Source: Lentibacter algarum
GTDB lineage: Bacteria > Pseudomonadota > Alphaproteobacteria > Rhodobacterales > Rhodobacteraceae
Reading direction: 5' to 3'
Assembly (NCBI RefSeq): GCF_018860975.1
Contig: NZ_JAHKQI010000002.1
Coordinates: forward strand, 124,001-188,000
DNA length: 64,000 bases
Position numbers and translations under genes: made by a program. The stretch's first letter is position 1. Each line of letters opens with the position of its first letter. Under the pieces are notes generated by a model. That model was not told the origin of the DNA. It worked only from the letters and a program-made list of their open reading frames with translations, and did no database searches. This document shows, piece by piece, positions 26,444 through 35,099 of this stretch.

Positions 26444-27976
26444 TTATACAGTCTCGCCCGAGTCCAGCCGACCCAGCCAATCCGTCGCGTCACTTAATAC
26501 AGCTTTTCGTTGGCCCGCATCGCGCTTGTCCCAACCTCGGTAAATAACGGCCATTCTAGGGTTGTGTTGAAAGCGGTCCCGGTTGCGTTCGATGAAGTGC
26601 CAGTAGAGAAGATTGAAGGGGCAAGCCCGCGCGCCCGTCTTGGCTCTGACGTCGTAGTGGCAGCCGGTACAATAGTCTGACATCTTGGATATGTAGTTGC
26701 CTGATGAAACATATGGCTTGGATGCGACCACACCGCCGTCTGCGTACTGACTCATCCCAATGGTGTTGGGCGCTTCGACCCATTCGAACGCATCGACAAA
26801 AACGGAAAGATACCAATGGTGCACTGCCCCCGGGTCAAGGCCGGCAAGCAGGGCAAAGTTGCCCGTGATCATCAGTCTTTGGATGTGGTGGGCGTAGGCG
26901 TGATCTCGGGTCTGACCCACAACTTCGCTAACACACCGCATGTGCGTTTCGCCCCCCCAGAAAAGAGGAGGAAGCGAGCGACTGTGGTCCAAAGCATTTC
27001 GTGACGTGTAGTCCGGGCCTTCGAAGAAATAGATGCCCCGCACGTATTCGCGCCAGCCAATGATCTGCCTGATGAACCCTTCGACCGCATTGAGAGGCAC
27101 CGTACCTGCACGCCAGGCCTCTTCAGCCCGTAGGCAAACTTCCATTGGCTGAAGAAGGCCAATGTTGAGATATGGCGAGATGACCGCATGCCAAAGCCAA
27201 GGTTCACCTGCGACCATGGCATCCTGATAATCACCAAATCGCGCAAGAGTATGGGTTATGAAGTGGTCCAGAACCTCAAGAGCCTGTTCCCGATCCGTTG
27301 CGAACTTGAAGGGGTGCAATTCCCCAAAGTGCTCCGCGAAACGATCTTCGACGAGGTCAAGCACGTCGCCGACAACAGTGTCGGGTTGGAAACCAGGCGG
27401 TTTCGGAGGGCGGGCGTCTTCTGGTACAGGCTTGCGGTTCTGGCTGTCATAGTTCCACTTTCCCCCCGCCGGTGCGTTTCCCTCCATCAGCAGACCTGTC
27501 TTGCGCCGGACCTGCCGATAGAACCACTCCATTCGAAGTTCCTTGCGGCCCTCCGCCCAGTTGGCGAACTCCTTGGGCGAGGTGACAAAGCGGTCATCCG
27601 GTAACTGGCGTACGAAAAGCGGCAGATCGTTCAGTGCCGCTATCAACCTCCATTCTCCGGGGGTCGTGGCAATAATTTCATCGGCCTCAAACTCTGAGGC
27701 ATGGCGGACGATCTCACCCGGAATTGAACCCGTGTTGGCCTCATCATCGAGTTTGCTGTAAGCGACTGTCCAGCCATCTTCTCGAAGTGCCACTGCAAAT
27801 TTGCGCATCGCAGCCAGAACAAGCGCGATCTTTTGGGGATGATGCGAGACGTAAGTTGCCTCTGCCATGACCTCGGCCATTATGACCACGTCCCGCTCTT
27901 TTTCAGCTGTTCGCAGGGAAGAGATGTCAGCACATAGTTGGTCACCAAGCACCAAAATGAGACGCGGTTTCACCAT
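26444..27976 (-). CDS. FeS-type bacterial photolyase/cryptochrome (PhrB/CryB family)
   Basis: 510-aa DNA photolyase-like flavoprotein of the FeS-BCP group, known from Agrobacterium PhrB ((6-4) repair) and Rhodobacter CryB. The start is LILVLGDQLCAD, typical of this group. Four Cys placed to hold a 4Fe-4S cluster are Cys348, Cys436, Cys439 and Cys452, nearly the spacing of PhrB. MGMSQ-type and EAPNTIGMSQYADGG flavin-site segments are present. ATG 27976 overlaps the upstream SDR stop by 7 bp. It is the third gene of a DUF2256-SDR-photolyase unit. Confidence 0.94.
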   Translation of the reverse strand: MVKPRLILVLGDQLCADISSLRTAEKERDVVIMAEVMAEATYVSHHPQKIALVLAAMRKFAVALREDGWTVAYSKLDDEANTGSIPGEIVRHASEFEADEIIATTPGEWRLIAALNDLPLFVRQLPDDRFVTSPKEFANWAEGRKELRMEWFYRQVRRKTGLLMEGNAPAGGKWNYDSQNRKPVPEDARPPKPPGFQPDTVVGDVLDLVEDRFAEHFGELHPFKFATDREQALEVLDHFITHTLARFGDYQDAMVAGEPWLWHAVISPYLNIGLLQPMEVCLRAEEAWRAGTVPLNAVEGFIRQIIGWREYVRGIYFFEGPDYTSRNALDHSRSLPPLFWGGETHMRCVSEVVGQTRDHAYAHHIQRLMITGNFALLAGLDPGAVHHWYLSVFVDAFEWVEAPNTIGMSQYADGGVVASKPYVSSGNYISKMSDYCTGCHYDVRAKTGARACPFNLLYWHFIERNRDRFQHNPRMAVIYRGWDKRDAGQRKAVLSDATDWLGRLDSGETV

Positions 27977-28635
27977 GGGACGGGTTTCCCCGCCCAATCG
28001 AAAAAGCCACCATTCTGGGCCGAAGTCAGTTGATCAAGAACCTCAACAAGGTTCGTGGCTGCCTCACTCGCTGCCACCTTTGGATGCCCGGGATAGGCTT
28101 TGGTGAACGATGTCTCCACCGTACCCGGATGCAATGACACAACAACGGCATCTTTCCGCTTTCTCGCGATCTCGATGGCAGCCGTGCGCACAATCTGATT
28201 GGCCGCAGCCTTGGCCGCGCGATAGCTATACCAGCCCCCCAGGTGGTTATCGCCGATCGACCCGACCCGGGCAGTGAGAACACCCACCACGCAACGCGAA
28301 CCATGCGGCAAAAGCCGTGGCAGGTTTTTCAGCACCAACGCCGGGCCAATGGCATTCACCGCCATGACCCGTGCCATGTTTTCTGCGTCAACCTCGGCGA
28401 GAGACTTCTCGGGGCGTGCGCCCTCAGGGGCCAGAATGCCACTGGCTACCAAAACCGTTTCGAAGGGCCCACGGAGCTTGTTCATGGCATCCTCAACACT
28501 CGTGGGGTCGTTCATATCGAACCCGTCTGCGGTGCGCGAAAGCCGCGTCACTTCAGTGCCTTTTGTTGCAAGAACCGTGCATAGCGCCGTGCCGATCCCT
28601 CCGGAGGCCCCTATGACAAGTGCGCGGCGCGTCAT
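27970..28635 (-). CDS. SDR family oxidoreductase, C-factor-like, linked to photolyase
   Basis: 221-aa SDR with NAD(P) motif GASGGIG at residues 9-15 and active-site YSYRAAKAA. Overall it resembles the CsgA/C-factor-type SDRs that commonly neighbour photolyase genes. ATG 28635 overlaps the DUF2256 stop (ATGA) and its own stop overlaps the photolyase start, so the three genes are translationally coupled. Function unknown. The longer frame to 28746 would cover the DUF2256 gene in another frame and is not used. Confidence 0.9.
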   Translation of the reverse strand: MTRRALVIGASGGIGTALCTVLATKGTEVTRLSRTADGFDMNDPTSVEDAMNKLRGPFETVLVASGILAPEGARPEKSLAEVDAENMARVMAVNAIGPALVLKNLPRLLPHGSRCVVGVLTARVGSIGDNHLGGWYSYRAAKAAANQIVRTAAIEIARKRKDAVVVSLHPGTVETSFTKAYPGHPKVAASEAATNLVEVLDQLTSAQNGGFFDWAGKPVPW

Positions 28636-28775
28636 CCTGCTTTTACCTTTCGCGACCTGCGACAGCGCTCGGAACAGTATCGCACATTGCTCCAGGATCT
28701 GGACCATTTTCGACGCCACGAGAACGGGCGGCAACACACCGGGCATGTTTTCGATGGCATCTGGCTTTTTCGCAC
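28632..28775 (-). CDS. DUF2256 microprotein (zinc-ribbon-like)
   Basis: 47-aa protein, GTG start, with the DUF2256 pattern: [16 protein letters not shown] followed by VRYCSERCR. The CPxC and CxxxC pairs look like a small zinc ribbon. GGGAGG lies 9 nt before GTG 28775; an internal ATG at 28760 is an alternative. The stop overlaps the SDR start by ATGA. DUF2256 proteins recur beside cryptochrome/photolyase genes, but their role is not known. It is missed if only ORFs above 60 codons are considered. Confidence 0.85.
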   Translation of the reverse strand: MRKSQMPSKTCPVCCRPFSWRRKWSRSWSNVRYCSERCRRSRKVKAG

Positions 28776-28838
28776 GGTCCTTAACCTCCCGAGACCTGAA
28801 TCCGCATGGTGATCAGGTCCGCATTCTCGATCATGTTT

Positions 28839-28868
28839 CTGATACGGTCCAGGCTCAGATTCAGATCA
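28839..28868 (-). promoter_or_regulatory. weak RpoE-type promoter candidate for the DUF2256-SDR-photolyase unit
   Basis: On the - strand: TGATCT (28868-28863), 18-nt spacer, TATCAG (28844-28839). Spacing equals the strong sites, but both boxes deviate by one or more bases. Confidence 0.35.
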
Positions 28869-28894
28869 CAAACGAATTCCAATCTGGGCTTTTT

Positions 28895-28924
28895 TGAACC
28901 ATCCACGGTTGGCCTTCGTATTTG
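28895..28924 (+). promoter_or_regulatory. weak RpoE-type promoter candidate for the CPD photolyase
   Basis: TGAACC (28895-28900), 18-nt spacer, TATTTG (28919-28924), one mismatch in the -35 box. The inferred transcription start near 28930 lies just before ATG 28952 and would exclude the earlier ATG at 28928. Confidence 0.4.
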
Positions 28925-28951
28925 GAAATGAAAGCAATAGGCCGCGTAGAG

Positions 28952-30364
28952 ATGAACGAATCAACACCGATAATCATCTGGTTTCGAAGAGATTTCAGGC
29001 TGGCTGATCACCCGGCGCTTGCTGAAGCAAGCAGAAGCGGGCGCCCCATTGTTCCAGTGGTCTTGCTGGACGAGGTTGTCGAAACCTTCGGTTCCGCCCC
29101 CAGATGGCGCCTGTCGCAAGCGATTGAACAATTCGAAGCTCGCCTGAAGCAAGTTGGATCCCGGCTGATCTTGCGTCGTGGCACCGCCGCAGACGAACTG
29201 CTCGCTCTGGCGCGTGAAACCGGAGCGGGGGACATCTGGTGGAGCCGGGCTTATGATCCCGAAGCAATCGCGCGTGACATCAAAGTCAAATCGGGTCTGA
29301 AAGACGCGGGTTTTGGGGCGAAAAGCTGGCCCGGCCACCTTCTGTTCGAACCCTGGGCAGTGAAGACCAAGCAGGGCGGTTTCTTCAAGATCTACAGCCC
29401 GATGTGGCGTGCCGTTAAAGATCTGGACGTCGCGCCGCCTGACCCTGCGCCACTGCGGCTTTTGGCACCTGAGAAGTGGCCGGACACTGATCGGCTTTCG
29501 GACTGGGCGCTCGACAAGAGTATGGATCGGGGGGCACAGGTCTTGGCCCGACATGCAAATGTTGGCGAACCCGCAGCCCATGAGCGCCTTGCTAATTTCC
29601 TGTGCGGGTCAATCGGTGACTACAAGGAGCGTCGCGACTACCTGGCGCAAAACGCGACCTCCCGCCTGTCTGAGAATTTGGCCTGGGGTGAGATCGGTCC
29701 GCGTACGGTCTGGCATGCTGGACTGCGTGCGCATCTGGAAGGTCAAAGAGGGGCAGAGCACTTCCTGAAAGAACTGGTATGGCGCGAATTTTCTTACCAT
29801 CTGGTTTTCCACACCCCCGAGATCACTCGTAAGAACTGGAGATCGGAATGGGACGCCTTCCCTTGGTCGGATCATGAGGACGAAGCAGTCTTGCGATGGA
29901 AGCAGGGGCGGACGGGTGTTCCCCTCGTTGATGCTGCCATGCGGGAGATGTATGTCACCGGCCACATGCATAATCGGGGCCGCATGATTGTTGGGTCCTT
30001 TCTTACCAAACACATGCTCAAGCATTGGCGAATTGGACAGAAGTGGTTCGAAGAGTGCCTGATTGATTGGGACCCTGCAGCGAACGCTATGGGATGGCAA
30101 TGGGTTGCGGGGAGCGGACCGGATGCTGCGCCCTATTTCCGCGTTTTCAACCCCGAAACACAGGCGCAAAAGTTCGATGCCGAGCAGAAGTACATTCAAA
30201 GATATGTGGCCGAGTGCGCACCGGACCCCGGCCCAGCGGCTCTGGCGTTTTTCGACGCCTGCCCGCGCGCTTGGGGGCTTTCGCCGGATGATGCTTATCC
30301 GACCCCGATTGTCGGGCTTGCTGAAGGGCGCAAAAGGGCTCTCGCAGCCTACGAGGCCCATTGA
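28952..30364 (+). CDS. phr: deoxyribodipyrimidine photolyase, class I (CPD)
   Basis: 470-aa light-dependent DNA repair enzyme. N-terminal antenna domain begins IIIWFRRDFRLADHPALAEA; the C-terminal FAD domain contains LVWREFSYHLVFHTPE, GRTGVPLVDAAMREMYVTG, MHNRGRMIVGSFLTKH and the terminal WQWVAGSGPDAAPYFRVFNP. These are the standard class I CPD photolyase blocks. ATG 28952 is preferred to 28928 because a promoter-like element overlaps the latter. Divergent from the FeS-photolyase unit; in Rhodobacter sphaeroides the photolyase phrA is an RpoE target. Confidence 0.94.
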   Translation: MNESTPIIIWFRRDFRLADHPALAEASRSGRPIVPVVLLDEVVETFGSAPRWRLSQAIEQFEARLKQVGSRLILRRGTAADELLALARETGAGDIWWSRAYDPEAIARDIKVKSGLKDAGFGAKSWPGHLLFEPWAVKTKQGGFFKIYSPMWRAVKDLDVAPPDPAPLRLLAPEKWPDTDRLSDWALDKSMDRGAQVLARHANVGEPAAHERLANFLCGSIGDYKERRDYLAQNATSRLSENLAWGEIGPRTVWHAGLRAHLEGQRGAEHFLKELVWREFSYHLVFHTPEITRKNWRSEWDAFPWSDHEDEAVLRWKQGRTGVPLVDAAMREMYVTGHMHNRGRMIVGSFLTKHMLKHWRIGQKWFEECLIDWDPAANAMGWQWVAGSGPDAAPYFRVFNPETQAQKFDAEQKYIQRYVAECAPDPGPAALAFFDACPRAWGLSPDDAYPTPIVGLAEGRKRALAAYEAH

Positions 30365-30422
30365 TGGTGGCGGTAGGCCAAGCGTCCAATTCGGTTTTCC
30401 GGTGAGAAACAGAGAGAGTATA

Positions 30423-30563
30423 ATGAAGAAATCAAGCGAAGGCGTCGTAGTCTTGCAGACAACATCGCACGGCAGCGTCGCAGATGGCGCGCACATTATC
30501 TACGAAGACGGGTCCTGCCCACTCTGGTTTGAGAGCATATCGAGAGGATTGGCTGTATGTTAA
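30423..30563 (+). pseudogene. short ORF resembling the start of a DUF393 (DCC) thiol oxidoreductase
   Basis: 46-codon ORF starting MKKSSEGVV and containing YEDGSCPLWFE. In DUF393/DCC proteins this region reads DGxCPxC and is followed by about 100 more residues. Here the second Cys is replaced and the frame ends at once, so it looks like a truncated remnant. It lies between phr and the CIA30 gene and overlaps the latter by 7 bp. It might still serve as a leader that couples CIA30 translation. Confidence 0.5.
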
Positions 30564-31027
30564 AACTAGAAACAAACTGGCAGTTTGTCGCTGATGCAGT
30601 CATGGGCGGAGTCTCACGCGGTCGAATTGCCAATCAGGTTGTGGATGGACGCAGCGCGACACGACTGACCGGGATGGTCTCGCTGGAAAACAACGGCGGC
30701 TTCATTCAGATGGCATCGGACCTGAAGCGGGACGGTTCAGGTTTGGATGCCAGCAACTGGGCCGGCATCGAGATTGATGTCTGCGGCAATGATGAGATTT
30801 ATGATCTTCGCATTAGAACAGATGATCTGGACCGGCCATGGCAATCCTTTCGCGCGCCATTCCATGCATCGGCGCAATGGACAACTGTGCGATTGCCCTT
30901 TCCGGACTTTGAACCTCACAAGACGGACAACGTTCTTGATCCTGCCAAGTTGCGTCGCATCGGCATCGTTGCAGTTGGCCGCGTTTTTCAAGCGGACGTC
31001 GCTGTTTCGGATGCCAGGCTATTTTGA
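30557..31027 (+). CDS. CIA30-family protein
   Basis: 156-aa protein of the CIA30 (complex I intermediate-associated protein 30) family, a jelly-roll carbohydrate-binding-like fold. Landmarks are WQFVADAVMGGVSRGRI, then GFIQMASDL and RIGIVAVGRVFQADV near the C-terminus. No signal peptide. Bacterial members are often found in photolyase/stress gene clusters. It follows phr on the same strand, so co-transcription is likely. Molecular role unknown. Confidence 0.85.
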   Translation: MLKLETNWQFVADAVMGGVSRGRIANQVVDGRSATRLTGMVSLENNGGFIQMASDLKRDGSGLDASNWAGIEIDVCGNDEIYDLRIRTDDLDRPWQSFRAPFHASAQWTTVRLPFPDFEPHKTDNVLDPAKLRRIGIVAVGRVFQADVAVSDARLF

Positions 31028-31175
31028 ACAACAATCGGCTTCTGTTTTAGGGTGTTCTCATTTGATCTCTGGATTGCGAAACCATGAACGCTTTTGAGGC
31101 ACTGGACCAAGCCGCTCGCGTGGCACTGGCGCGTTTGGCCAATGTAAGGTGTGACGCTTCTGCAGCCACGCGCCT

Positions 31176-31955
31176 TTATCGATGTTCAGCCGGTTTCAAC
31201 AGTCGTTCGATTTCTGACAATCGAACGATCACGTCCTCACGATAGGTGTCCGTCCGCTCGTCAGCTTCGACGTTATGTGCGTCTTGCATCGAATTGACGA
31301 CCAATCCAACTACGAGGTTTACCACAACAAAAGTCGTGATCAGAATGAAGGGCACGAAGAAGAGCCAGGCGTGGGGAAAGACATCCATGACCGGGCGTGC
31401 GATTCCCATGGACCAACTTTCCAGGGTCATGATCTGGAACAGAGAATAGGCCGAACCACCCAATGTCCCAAACCATTCTGGGAAAGCTGACCCAAACAGT
31501 TTGGTCGCGATGACCGAGCCGATGTAGAATACAAACCCCATTAAAAGAAAAACGGAACCCATCCCGGGTAAGGCGTTGATTAATCCTTCCACAACCCGAC
31601 GCAAGGTTGGCGCGGCCGAGACAACACGAAAGAGTCTGAGAACCCTAAGTGCACGTAGAACCGATAGGCCCTGTGTGACGGGAACAAGTGCAACCGCAAC
31701 GATCAGAAAGTCGAAGTTGTTCCATCCGCTGCGGAAAAATTGCCATCGGTTAACGTAAATCTTCGTGGCGAGTTCGACGACAAAAATGGCAAGGCATATC
31801 GCGTCCAGCGTCAGGATGATCGACCCGAATTTCGACATCGCTTCCTGCGAGGTTTCTACGCCCAGAACGATCGCGTTGAATAAGATCACAGCCAGGATGA
31901 AGTGCCGGAAAACCCGGTGTTCGATCAGATTCCGAAGGGGTTCACGGGCTCGCAC
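31176..31955 (-). CDS. voltage-gated sodium channel, BacNav (NaChBac) type
   Basis: 259-aa six-helix channel subunit that should form tetramers. S4 voltage sensor: VLRALRVLRLFRVV with Arg at 101, 104, 107 and 110. Selectivity filter TLESWSM at residues 177-183, identical to the NavAb/NavMs filter. S6 (FVVVNLVVGLVVNSMQDA) leads into a charged C-terminal helix (DVIVRLSEIERLL) suited to a coiled coil. GTG 31955 is chosen because AAAGGAGAAG lies upstream at about 9 nt. It lies 124 bp downstream of nhaA on the same strand, linking Na+ entry with Na+/H+ antiport. Confidence 0.94.
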   Translation of the reverse strand: MRAREPLRNLIEHRVFRHFILAVILFNAIVLGVETSQEAMSKFGSIILTLDAICLAIFVVELATKIYVNRWQFFRSGWNNFDFLIVAVALVPVTQGLSVLRALRVLRLFRVVSAAPTLRRVVEGLINALPGMGSVFLLMGFVFYIGSVIATKLFGSAFPEWFGTLGGSAYSLFQIMTLESWSMGIARPVMDVFPHAWLFFVPFILITTFVVVNLVVGLVVNSMQDAHNVEADERTDTYREDVIVRLSEIERLLKPAEHR

Positions 31956-32079
31956 TTTAGTCTTCTCCTTTGCCCCTGTTTTCCTGGCGCTCTTCTCTGC
32001 ACCGCGCCAATGCGCGGCCGGTTCAATTGGACTGCTCGTCAGAGCTGAGAGGGCTGGCCGAGGACGACCCTTCCCTGAT

Positions 32080-33273
32080 TCAGTCGGCTGGTACCGCTGA
32101 GGTGGCGGGCTTGGCGGCAGCCGTGCGCAACACAGCAAACCCCAGCAGGCCAGACAGCACAGAGCCGGTAACAACACCAAGCCGCACCGCATTCAAAGTG
32201 TCATCGCTGCTAAATGCGAGAGAGCCGATGAACAGGCTCATAGTGAAGCCAACGCCGGTCAAGCAGGCCACACCGTAGATATGGCGCCAGGTCACCCCTT
32301 CTGGTAGCTTGGCAAGCCCGCTTTTCACACCAACCCAGGTGACAATCAGAACGCCCGCCTGCTTGCCGAAAAACAGGCCCGCAATGATACCGAGAGTCAA
32401 AGGTTGCGTGAAATCGTCAACGGTTAGCCCGACAAGGCTGACCCCGGCATTGGCGAAGGCAAAGATCGGCAGGATCAAGAAGGCCACCCAAGGGTGCAGG
32501 CCATGTTCGATCCGGTGCAGCAGCGCCTTGTCCCCATTGTTTTCTTTCAATGGGATGGTCAGGGCGATCAGCACACCAGCCAGTGTCGCATGCACACCTG
32601 ATTTGAGCACAAACACCCACATGAACACGCCGACGATCAGGTAGGGTGCAATCCGCTGCACACCCATGCGGTTCAGTGTCACCGCAAGCGCAAAGCCCAA
32701 CATCGACAGCGTCAGCGCGTTGGTGGATAGATCAGACGTGTAAAACACCGCGATGATCACGATTGCGCCAAGGTCGTCGATGATCGCAACTGCCAAAAGG
32801 AAAACCTTGAGCGCCACCGGGACCCGGGAGCCAAGAAGCGCGAGAATGCCCAGCGCGAATGCAATATCGGTGGCGGTCGGAATGGCCCAGCCCCGCAGGT
32901 TTTCAGGGGTGCCCCAATTGAGCGCGGTAAAAACCACTCCGGGCACAATCATCCCGCCGATGGCGGCCAGAACAGGTAGCGCCGCCTTGTCGAAACTGGA
33001 CAACTCGCCGGTCAGAACTTCGCGTTTGATCTCCAGCCCCACCAGGAAAAAGAAAATCGCCATCAGGCCATCGTTGATCCAAAGAAGTGCCGGTTTCGAG
33101 ATTTCAAATGCGCCGACGCCCATCCGGACATTGGTGTTCAGAAAACCATCGTAAAGCGGCGCCAAAACGCTGTTTGCAGCCACCATGGCCATAAGGGCGA
33201 CCCCCATCAACACCAGCCCAGCACTGGCTTCGAGTTTCATGAAGGTTTGAATGCGCGACAAGGTCTTTTCCAC
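32080..33273 (-). CDS. nhaA: Na+/H+ antiporter NhaA
   Basis: 397-aa inner-membrane antiporter of usual NhaA length with about 12 helices. The ion-binding pair is in LAVAIIDDLGAIVIIAVFY (two Asp), and WAIPTATDIAFALGILALLGSRVP is the family hallmark. It expels Na+ in exchange for H+. The LysR-family gene at 33376 diverges from it with 102 bp between. It precedes the sodium channel gene on the same strand. Confidence 0.96.
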   Translation of the reverse strand: MEKTLSRIQTFMKLEASAGLVLMGVALMAMVAANSVLAPLYDGFLNTNVRMGVGAFEISKPALLWINDGLMAIFFFLVGLEIKREVLTGELSSFDKAALPVLAAIGGMIVPGVVFTALNWGTPENLRGWAIPTATDIAFALGILALLGSRVPVALKVFLLAVAIIDDLGAIVIIAVFYTSDLSTNALTLSMLGFALAVTLNRMGVQRIAPYLIVGVFMWVFVLKSGVHATLAGVLIALTIPLKENNGDKALLHRIEHGLHPWVAFLILPIFAFANAGVSLVGLTVDDFTQPLTLGIIAGLFFGKQAGVLIVTWVGVKSGLAKLPEGVTWRHIYGVACLTGVGFTMSLFIGSLAFSSDDTLNAVRLGVVTGSVLSGLLGFAVLRTAAAKPATSAVPAD

Positions 33274-33375
33274 GGATGGCTCCCATGCAGATACGGTGGT
33301 TTAATCTGATATTGGTTGTCCGCAACATATTTCAAATATATGCTTCTTATAATTAATATAGTTTGAGGCTATGAA

Positions 33376-34278
33376 ATGCGGCCGACCTTGCGCCAGTTGG
33401 AATACATTGTTGCGGTAGCTGAAACCGGGCGGATCGGTTTGGCTGCTGCGCAGCTTAACGTCAGTCAGCCAAGCCTGTCGGCCCAACTAACCGCGATCGA
33501 GGACGACCTGGGTGTATCCTTGTTCCAGCGCGGGCGGTCCGGTGCCAAACCAACACCCATCGGCGACGAGATCGTTCGACGTGCCCGGCAAATCCTGCAC
33601 GAGTTACAAGACCTGCGCGCCACAGCGCAGGGAGATGGCATTTTCCAGGGGCGGCTGCGCCTGGGCGTATTGCCATCAATCGGGCCCTACCTTCTGCCCG
33701 GGGTCGTCAGGCGTTTGCACAGAGAACACCCCGGTTTGCGTCTGGTGGTCCGCGAAGAAAGCACCCGCGACCTTGATGAAGGGCTGCGTAGCGGCCGGCT
33801 CGACATGATCATTTCCACCCCCGAAGACCACCCAGGGGCCCTGCACACGCACCTCTTTACGGAACGGTTTTGGATTGCCATGGCCTTGGATCATCCGCTT
33901 GTAAACAACACAGAGCCGGTGGATCTTGGGGCCCTGAAGGGGCAAACTTTCCTGACGCTGGGCCCGAAGTATCGGCTGTCACATATCGTCGCGAGTCTCG
34001 CCGCCCGGGCTGGTGGACGTGTGTCTGACGAATATGAAGGGACAAGCCTTGATGCGATCCGCCTGATGGCGGCGGGCGGCGCTGGAATCGCAGTCCTTCC
34101 CAGCATCTACGCCGCGACTGAGGCCCGCCGCGGCACGGATGTCAGCTTGCGTGCGCTGAAAGATGCAGCTGCAATCCGTGAAATTGCGCTTGTCCAGCCG
34201 CTGTTGCCAGAACCCAGGTCTGGCAGTGATCTGCTGGTCGAGATTCTTTGCAGCGAAGCGAACATTATAAATGATTGA
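33376..34278 (+). CDS. LysR-family transcriptional regulator
   Basis: 300-aa LysR regulator: HTH near residues 18-37 (IGLAAAQLNVSQPSLSAQLT) and a periplasmic-binding-like effector domain from about 90. The layout resembles the OxyR branch, but the redox Cys pair is missing: the only clear Cys is near the C-terminus (EILCSEAN). GAGG lies 8 nt before the ATG. Divergence from nhaA suggests it controls the antiporter and perhaps the Na+ channel. Confidence 0.92.
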   Translation: MRPTLRQLEYIVAVAETGRIGLAAAQLNVSQPSLSAQLTAIEDDLGVSLFQRGRSGAKPTPIGDEIVRRARQILHELQDLRATAQGDGIFQGRLRLGVLPSIGPYLLPGVVRRLHREHPGLRLVVREESTRDLDEGLRSGRLDMIISTPEDHPGALHTHLFTERFWIAMALDHPLVNNTEPVDLGALKGQTFLTLGPKYRLSHIVASLAARAGGRVSDEYEGTSLDAIRLMAAGGAGIAVLPSIYAATEARRGTDVSLRALKDAAAIREIALVQPLLPEPRSGSDLLVEILCSEANIIND

Positions 34279-34280
34279 TG

Positions 34281-34299
34281 CCAAAACCCGCAGTTTTGG
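34281..34299 (+). terminator. hairpin terminator after the LysR gene
   Basis: CCAAAAC and GTTTTGG form a 7-bp stem with a 5-nt loop, starting two bases after the stop codon and followed by GTTT. Moderate strength. Confidence 0.5.
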
Positions 34300-34423
34300 G
34301 TTTCCATCCGAGAGATTGGCCCGGATCAAACGTGGGGGTGTAAGTGAGCCCTTAGATTATTCGAACTGCTTGCGTAGTCCCTTAATCATCTGGGTCGTTG
34401 CCCGATCAAAATCCAAAAAAATG

Positions 34424-34453
34424 TGATCCGCATCTCACAGACCTCCGTAAAGA
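34424..34453 (+). promoter_or_regulatory. putative autoregulated RpoE-type promoter of the ECF sigma gene
   Basis: TGATCC (34424-34429), 18-nt spacer, TAAAGA (34448-34453). This resembles the RpoE-type promoter pattern I recall for Rhodobacter and recurs at 26245, 37542 and 37602. The inferred start of transcription falls at about 34459, almost on the chosen ATG, so the mRNA may be leaderless or the real start may be the ATG at 34506. Confidence 0.7.
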
Positions 34454-34457
34454 GAGT

Positions 34458-35099
34458 ATGTTGACACAAACTCTTGATAACCCGCGCAACGCTCGTCATG
34501 CTCCTATGGCCCGCCGTTACGAAAGAACGCCTGTGTCGCAAACCGAAACCGAAACCGAATTATCGGAGCAAACTCACTGGATGATTGCCGTTCGCGATAA
34601 CCGTGACCGCAATGCGTTTGCGGCGCTGTTCGATCATTTTGCTCCACGGCTCAAAGGATTCATCATCCGCTCGGGGGCGTCGGCGCATCAGGCGGAAGAA
34701 ATCGTTCAGGACGTGATGCTGACGATCTGGCGCAAGGCGGCGATGTTTGATCCGCACCGCGCCCAAGTGTCGGCCTGGATTTATCAAATTGCTCGCAACC
34801 GCCAGATCGACATCGCGCGCAAAGAAAACCGCCCCATGCCGGAAGAGCTGAAAGAAGAACCGGGCATGGAACCCGATGCCAGCCAAATCCTTGCCATCGA
34901 ACAGGAGGCCGGACAGTTGAAGCAAGCCCTTGCCACGCTTAAACCCGAGCAGCGCGAGATAGTTGAAAAGGCCTATCTGGGCGAGTTGACCCATCAGGAG
35001 ATCAGCGCCCAGACCGGCCTGCCACTTGGAACCATTAAATCACGTATCCGGCTCGGCCTGGAACGTCTGAGACACGAGTTGAAGGACCTCAAGCAATGA
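34458..35099 (+). CDS. rpoE: ECF sigma factor, RpoE of the ChrR group
   Basis: 213-aa sigma-70 family ECF factor. Region 2: RNAFAALFDHFAPRLKGFI to EEIVQDVMLTIWRKAAMFD; region 4: REIVEKAYLGELTHQEISAQ and GTIKSRIRLGLERLRHEL. The immediately overlapping chrR gene (ATGA) makes it the RpoE that answers singlet oxygen. The first 30-40 residues are not conserved and are Thr/Glu-rich, so the start is uncertain (34458 or 34506). A sigma-dependent promoter just upstream implies autoregulation. Confidence 0.94.
   Translation: MLTQTLDNPRNARHAPMARRYERTPVSQTETETELSEQTHWMIAVRDNRDRNAFAALFDHFAPRLKGFIIRSGASAHQAEEIVQDVMLTIWRKAAMFDPHRAQVSAWIYQIARNRQIDIARKENRPMPEELKEEPGMEPDASQILAIEQEAGQLKQALATLKPEQREIVEKAYLGELTHQEISAQTGLPLGTIKSRIRLGLERLRHELKDLKQ

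Noticed and set aside
28781-28906. A 41-codon - strand ORF (GTG start, GAAGG upstream) between the two photolyase units
   Set aside because: It contains the best leftward promoter candidate and matches no family I know. Codon pattern is plausible, but evidence is too thin to call a gene.
33376-34278. Naming the LysR gene beside nhaA as OxyR
   Set aside because: The redox-active Cys pair of OxyR is missing, so only the LysR family call is supported.
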